The position numbers were made by a program, and so were the translations under genes. Below, piece after piece: positions 32,162-32,762 of a stretch of DNA of 32,762 nt (the first letter of the stretch is position 1; each line of letters begins with the position of its first letter). Origin of the DNA: JALYQB01 sp035640155 (lineage in GTDB: Bacteria > Actinomycetota > Actinomycetes > Mycobacteriales > Pseudonocardiaceae); contig DASQWR010000146.1 in assembly GCA_035640155.1 (NCBI GenBank), positions 1 to 32,762 of the forward strand. Direction: 5' to 3'. The notes under the pieces were generated by a model. It did no database searches. It worked only from the letters and a program-made list of their open reading frames with translations, and was not told the DNA's origin.

Positions 32162-32758
32162 ATGTTCGAGGGCGTGGTCCAGGATCTGATCGACGAGCTG
32201 GGCAGGCTCCCCGGCGTCGGTCCGAAGAGCGCCCAGCGGATGGCCTTCCACCTGCTCGCTGCCGAACCGGCGGACGTGACCCGGCTGCAGAATGCGCTGC
32301 AGCGGGTCAAGGAGGGCGTGGTGTTCTGCCGCATCTGCGGCACGGTGTCGGAGAAGGAGACCTGCCGGATCTGCGGCGACCTCCGGCGTGACCCTGCACT
32401 GATCTGCGTGGTCGAGGAGCCCAAGGACGTGCTGGCCGTCGAGCGCACCCGGGAGTTCTCCGGTCGCTACCACGTGCTGGGCGGCGCGCTGGACCCGCTG
32501 TCGGGCATCGGCCCGGACCAGCTCCGGATCCGGGAGCTGCTCACCAGGCTCGGGTCAGACGAGGTCACCGAGGTGATCATCGCCACCGACCCGAACACCG
32601 AAGGTGAGGCCACCGCCACCTACCTGGTGCGGATGCTGCGCGACTTCCCCGATCTCGCGGTGACCCGGCTCGCTTCGGGGTTGCCGATGGGCGGGGACCT
32701 CGAGTTCGCCGACGAGCTGACCCTCGGCCGGGCGTTCTCGGGCCGCCGCGCCGTGTAG
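32162..32758 (+). CDS. recR: Recombination protein RecR
   Basis: RecR works with RecF and RecO to load RecA at single-stranded gaps. The 198-aa protein is complete: an N-terminal helix-hairpin-helix (IDELGRLPGVGPKSAQRMAF), a C4 zinc finger (CRICGTVSEKETCRICGD), a Toprim domain (ICVVEEPKDVLAVERT, then IIATDPNTEGEATATYL) and the C-terminal Walker-like end (RLASGLPMGGDLEFADELTL). The length equals the family norm of about 200. ATG 32162 follows the ybaB stop by 6 nt. The stop is 4 bases before the window ends. Confidence 0.97.
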   Translation: MFEGVVQDLIDELGRLPGVGPKSAQRMAFHLLAAEPADVTRLQNALQRVKEGVVFCRICGTVSEKETCRICGDLRRDPALICVVEEPKDVLAVERTREFSGRYHVLGGALDPLSGIGPDQLRIRELLTRLGSDEVTEVIIATDPNTEGEATATYLVRMLRDFPDLAVTRLASGLPMGGDLEFADELTLGRAFSGRRAV

Positions 32759-32762
32759 CCGG

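Overview
The window is high-GC DNA from an actinobacterium that builds a mycobacterial-type arabinogalactan wall. It carries a GlfT1 galactofuranosyltransferase, two Emb arabinosyltransferases, an AftC-like enzyme and a GtrA/Rv3789-type membrane protein. With cydAB, dnaX, ybaB-recR and many leaderless starts, this points to the Pseudonocardiaceae or a close relative (inference from gene content only).

Layout. 1-10.2 kb: cell-wall locus, comprising glfT1, emb1, gtrA (-), a decayed gene, aftC-like (-), emb2 and a second decayed gene with a matching C-terminal tail. 10.2-12.6 kb: WYL regulator divergent from a DinB-fold enzyme, a methyltransferase remnant with an internal deletion, and a VOC protein. 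12.6-14.7 kb: rarA, then a 670-bp mosaic holding partial copies of the rarA 5' end and the cydB 3' flank, then tRNA-Ser(CGA). 15-19.3 kb: secreted beta-lactamase-fold protein, cydAB (-) and an alpha/beta hydrolase. 19.3-24.7 kb: a 5.3-kb element inserted in tRNA-Ser(GGA), bounded by 59-bp direct repeats. It holds an integrase cut at the att core, a PhyH-family oxygenase, a large HTH-NB-ARC-TPR STAND protein and a methyltransferase scrap. 24.7-28.5 kb: membrane protein, SRP RNA, siderophore-interacting flavoprotein and dnaX. 28.5-31.6 kb: an island separating dnaX from ybaB-recR, with a disrupted small gene (-) and an operon of AAA ATPase, PIN-like nuclease and RNA ligase. 31.8-32.76 kb: ybaB and recR.

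How the genes work together. The cell-wall genes build galactan and arabinan outside the membrane. cydAB is a terminal oxidase for low oxygen. dnaX, ybaB, recR and rarA serve replication and recombination. The two accessory regions are the best candidates for uncharacterised systems: the ATPase/PIN/RNA-ligase operon (cut-and-reseal RNA chemistry) and the STAND-PhyH cargo of the tRNA element.

Caution: five frameshifts (one in the integrase, four in the dnaX-ybaB island) can each be repaired by adding one base. Single-base deletions in the assembly are therefore a serious alternative to gene decay.
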